Shown here: positions 6,093-7,265 of the stretch, in pieces
How positions within the stretch are numbered: the stretch's first letter is position 1
How the letters are laid out: every line of letters begins with the position of its first letter
Assembly: GCA_023413605.1 (NCBI GenBank)
Contig: JAEZPL010000380.1
Coordinates: forward strand, 1-7,265
Direction: 5' to 3'
DNA length: 7,265 nt
DNA from: Pseudomonadota bacterium
GTDB lineage: Bacteria > Pseudomonadota > Alphaproteobacteria > Azospirillales > Azospirillaceae
Position numbers and translations under genes: made by a program
Notes under the pieces: generated by a model
Database searches by the model: none
What the model was told of the DNA's origin: nothing
Seen by the model: the letters and a program-made list of their open reading frames with translations, nothing else

Positions 6093-6326
6093 TCAGGTCG
6101 TGGACAGAACGCCTTCGACAAGCCGTTCGCACATCTTGCGTTGACCGCATCCGTTGCAGCCGGTGTCCGGACAGCTGAGCCCCGTCTTCAGCAGGGTCAG
6201 GCAATCCACCAGCCGATCCTTCGTTTCTTGGGAAATGACATCGGCAAGCAAGACGTCGCTGACCGCCTGCTCGATGATGTCGGCCTCCCTGTCCTCTTGT
6301 TGCGTCATCAGCCCGAATATCTGCAT
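6093..6326 (-). CDS. Small unrecognised protein with C-terminal four-Cys cluster
   Basis: 77 aa from ATG at 6326 to TGA at 6095-6093. AAAGG about eight bases upstream favours this ATG over the GTG at 6335; Met7 (6308) is also possible. Residues 8-50 are polar and acidic and look helical (QQEDREADIIEQAV, ETKDRLVDCLTLL). Then comes CPDTGCNGCGQRKMC (52-66), a C-X4-C-X2-C-X5-C arrangement, plus one further Cys at 42. Such spacing suits a zinc or Fe-S site; which one cannot be told. No membrane segment or signal peptide. I do not recognise a family. The frame has high third-position GC and a natural composition, unlike the Arg-rich overlapping frame of 6576-6088. It is probably transcribed alone: a stem lies before it and after it. 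Confidence 0.72.
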   Translation of the reverse strand: MQIFGLMTQQEDREADIIEQAVSDVLLADVISQETKDRLVDCLTLLKTGLSCPDTGCNGCGQRKMCERLVEGVLSTT

Positions 6327-6340
6327 GCGAAACACCTTTC

Positions 6341-6359
6341 TGGTGTGGATATACCACCA
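6341..6359 (-). promoter_or_regulatory. Inverted repeat directly upstream of the small gene's RBS
   Basis: TGGTG-N9-CACCA, one base before the purine-rich SD region (GAAAGG). A short AT-rich centre (TATAT) sits inside and could serve as a -10 or as a hairpin loop. Candidate operator or leader hairpin controlling the small Cys-rich protein; 5-bp arms make chance occurrence quite possible. Confidence 0.3.
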
Positions 6360-6447
6360 TATGTGTGTTTCCCACGGATTTCAGTGCCGCCGTCCAAAGG
6401 TGACGAATTGCCACAAATAGAAACGCCTGCGCATCGAATTGTCTAAT

Positions 6448-6463
6448 GCGGATTGATATCCGC
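6448..6463. promoter_or_regulatory. Palindrome GCGGAT-TGAT-ATCCGC, candidate operator
   Basis: Perfect 6-bp arms with a 4-bp spacer, and AA/TT pairs beyond one mismatch on each side (AA.GCGGAT...ATCCGC.TT). It lies 122 bp upstream of the small gene's ATG in DNA more AT-rich than its surroundings. No T-tract follows on either strand, so a protein-binding site is more likely than a terminator. No regulator family is recognised. Confidence 0.35.
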
Positions 6464-6472
6464 TTTAACGGA

Positions 6473-6501
6473 CGGGTGAGCGGCGCTATCCCGCTCGCCC
6501 G
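6473..6501 (-). terminator. Likely terminator stem of the chemotaxis-receptor-like gene
   Basis: CGGGTGAGCGG (6473-6483) and CCGCTCGCCCG (6491-6501) form an 11-bp stem with one mismatch on minus-strand RNA and a 7-nt loop, 25 bp past the TGA at 6529-6527. The sequence after it on minus is GTCCGTT, only a weak T-rich tail. Confidence 0.45.
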
Positions 6502-6526
6502 CTTCGATACTCCGCGACGCGAGCGT

Positions 6527-7265
6527 TCATCGCTGCGAGTTCGTGGGCCCGACCGTGTAGGCGACGCGCAAGCCACCCCAGTGCCGGCCGCGCACGGTGA
6601 TCGGGGCGGATACGTCCTTCATCAGCGTGAACTTGCCGCCGCCCATGTCGCGGCGGTAGGTCTGCAACAGGAACGGCTTGGTGTTGCGGCCGGCGGTTAG
6701 CCCGACACGGTCGTTGAAGATGCGGCGGTTGCGGCAGTTGGCGGCGTTCCACACCGGGTCGGCGCCCTGAGGCTGGCTGAACTTCCGGTTGTGGGTCGGC
6801 AGATAGCCGTTGGAGTCCACCGCCACGCAAAAGACGATGCGGTCGTTCTGCCCCAGCAGCGATTCCTGGATGCCCGGCAGCGTGCGGTCGCAGAATTCGG
6901 TGAAGCGCGTCAGATGCTGCTGCGGGTTGGTGCCGCCAATGGGGGTGTAGGACTGGTCGAACAGGTCCGCCTCGTTGATTTCGCCGCGCGCCACGGCATC
7001 CTCGAAGCTGGAGGAGATTTGCGACGCCGCGTCGCGCACCAGCCGGATGAAGGGCGTGTCCACCGTCTCCACGTCCAGTTCGGCCGTGACGCCGATCAGC
7101 CGCTCGCTCATGCCCAGCAGGGTGTTCACGCGGTCGCGCGCCTGGGCGAGGTTGTCGCTGGACAGTTTGACGCCGAAGGCGAGATCCGTGATTTCCCGTT
7201 CCAACTCGTCGCAGTTGGCGCCGATTTCGGCGGAAGCCGCGTCGATCTTGTCCGTTTCGTTGTGC
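6527..7265 (-). CDS. Chemotaxis-receptor-like protein, C-terminal part, with a C-terminal sensor-like domain
   Basis: The frame is open to the right edge (about 246 codons visible; the first in-frame TTG at 7204 is not a convincing start), with TGA at 6529-6527. The visible N-terminal part is amphipathic helix (ITDLAFGVKLSSDNLAQARD, LLGMSERLIGVTAEL), as found just after the methyl-accepting signalling hairpin. A folded domain follows with LFDQSYTPIGGTNPQQHLTRF, FCVAVDSNGYLPTHNRKFSQ (about 6835-6776), NCRNRRIFNDRVG (6739-6701), QTYRRDMGGG and GRHWGGLRVAY (6589-6557). I recall this DxNGYxPxHN...CRNRRIF...GRHWGxLRxAY pattern at the C terminus of proteobacterial methyl-accepting chemotaxis proteins; it resembles a Cache/PAS-type sensor. 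Role inferred: chemoreceptor signalling to CheA. The signalling tip is outside the window, so the MCP label is by homology only. Confidence 0.75.
   Translation of the reverse strand, partial: HNETDKIDAASAEIGANCDELEREITDLAFGVKLSSDNLAQARDRVNTLLGMSERLIGVTAELDVETVDTPFIRLVRDAASQISSSFEDAVARGEINEADLFDQSYTPIGGTNPQQHLTRFTEFCDRTLPGIQESLLGQNDRIVFCVAVDSNGYLPTHNRKFSQPQGADPVWNAANCRNRRIFNDRVGLTAGRNTKPFLLQTYRRDMGGGKFTLMKDVSAPITVRGRHWGGLRVAYTVGPTNSQR

Noticed and set aside
5164..6144. A 326-codon plus frame opposite the MBL hydrolase
   Set aside because: Antisense shadow without recognisable domains that runs through the regulatory gap.
6361..6420. Sigma-54 promoter (GG-N10-GC) upstream of the small gene
   Set aside because: GG pairs at the right distance are followed by CC or CG instead of GC, and the -12 TTGC element is missing.
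6451..6467. FNR/ANR box (TTGAT-N4-ATCAA) near the palindrome
   Set aside because: Only the left half TTGAT is present; the right half does not match.
6088..6576. A 162-codon minus frame covering the small Cys-rich gene
   Set aside because: Arg-rich composition, and it runs through the terminator-like stem and both palindromes; the 77-aa frame has the SD and natural composition.
6446..6700. Plus-strand 84-codon frame opposite the 3' end of the chemoreceptor-like gene
   Set aside because: Antisense shadow; no SD and no recognisable pattern.

Overview
The base composition (high GC with strong third-position GC bias, so that even antisense frames stay open) and the gene families point to an alphaproteobacterium, most like Rhodospirillales/Azospirillum. 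That placement is inference from style and remembered family resemblance, not from a marker gene.

Layout: one plus-strand gene enters from the left edge, a CobW/COG0523 metal-handling GTPase (1-874) with a dense His/Cys metal-binding insert. It converges on a minus-strand block. The 85-bp convergent gap holds a perfect 11-bp-stem palindrome that runs into a four-tract G-quadruplex motif. All remaining genes are on the minus strand. Read in transcription order from the right edge they are: the C-terminal part of a chemotaxis-receptor-like protein with a sensor-like domain at its C terminus (7265-6527); an unrecognised 77-aa protein with a C-X4-C-X2-C-X5-C cluster (6326-6093); an MBL-fold hydrolase of the PhnP / cyclic-phosphodiesterase type (5892-5068); an ArsB/NhaD/SLC13-type anion or ion permease (4971-3742); a family 2 glycosyltransferase (3558-2560); and a multi-membrane-span GT-C-like protein (2543-960). 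The last two are 16 bp apart and almost certainly one surface-glycan operon.

The regulatory detail is concentrated between 5893 and 6526. There is a CRP-type palindrome (6003-6018) placed about where a class II activator would sit over a candidate -10 box. After it comes a leader (5914-5972) that can fold into nested stems with a competing hairpin, in front of the MBL gene. Several further inverted repeats flank the small Cys-rich gene.

I found no tRNA, rRNA, CRISPR array, insertion sequence or integrase. I do not see a clearly new multi-gene system. The most open questions are the small Cys-cluster protein with its palindromes, and the CRP-like site plus folded leader in front of the MBL hydrolase.
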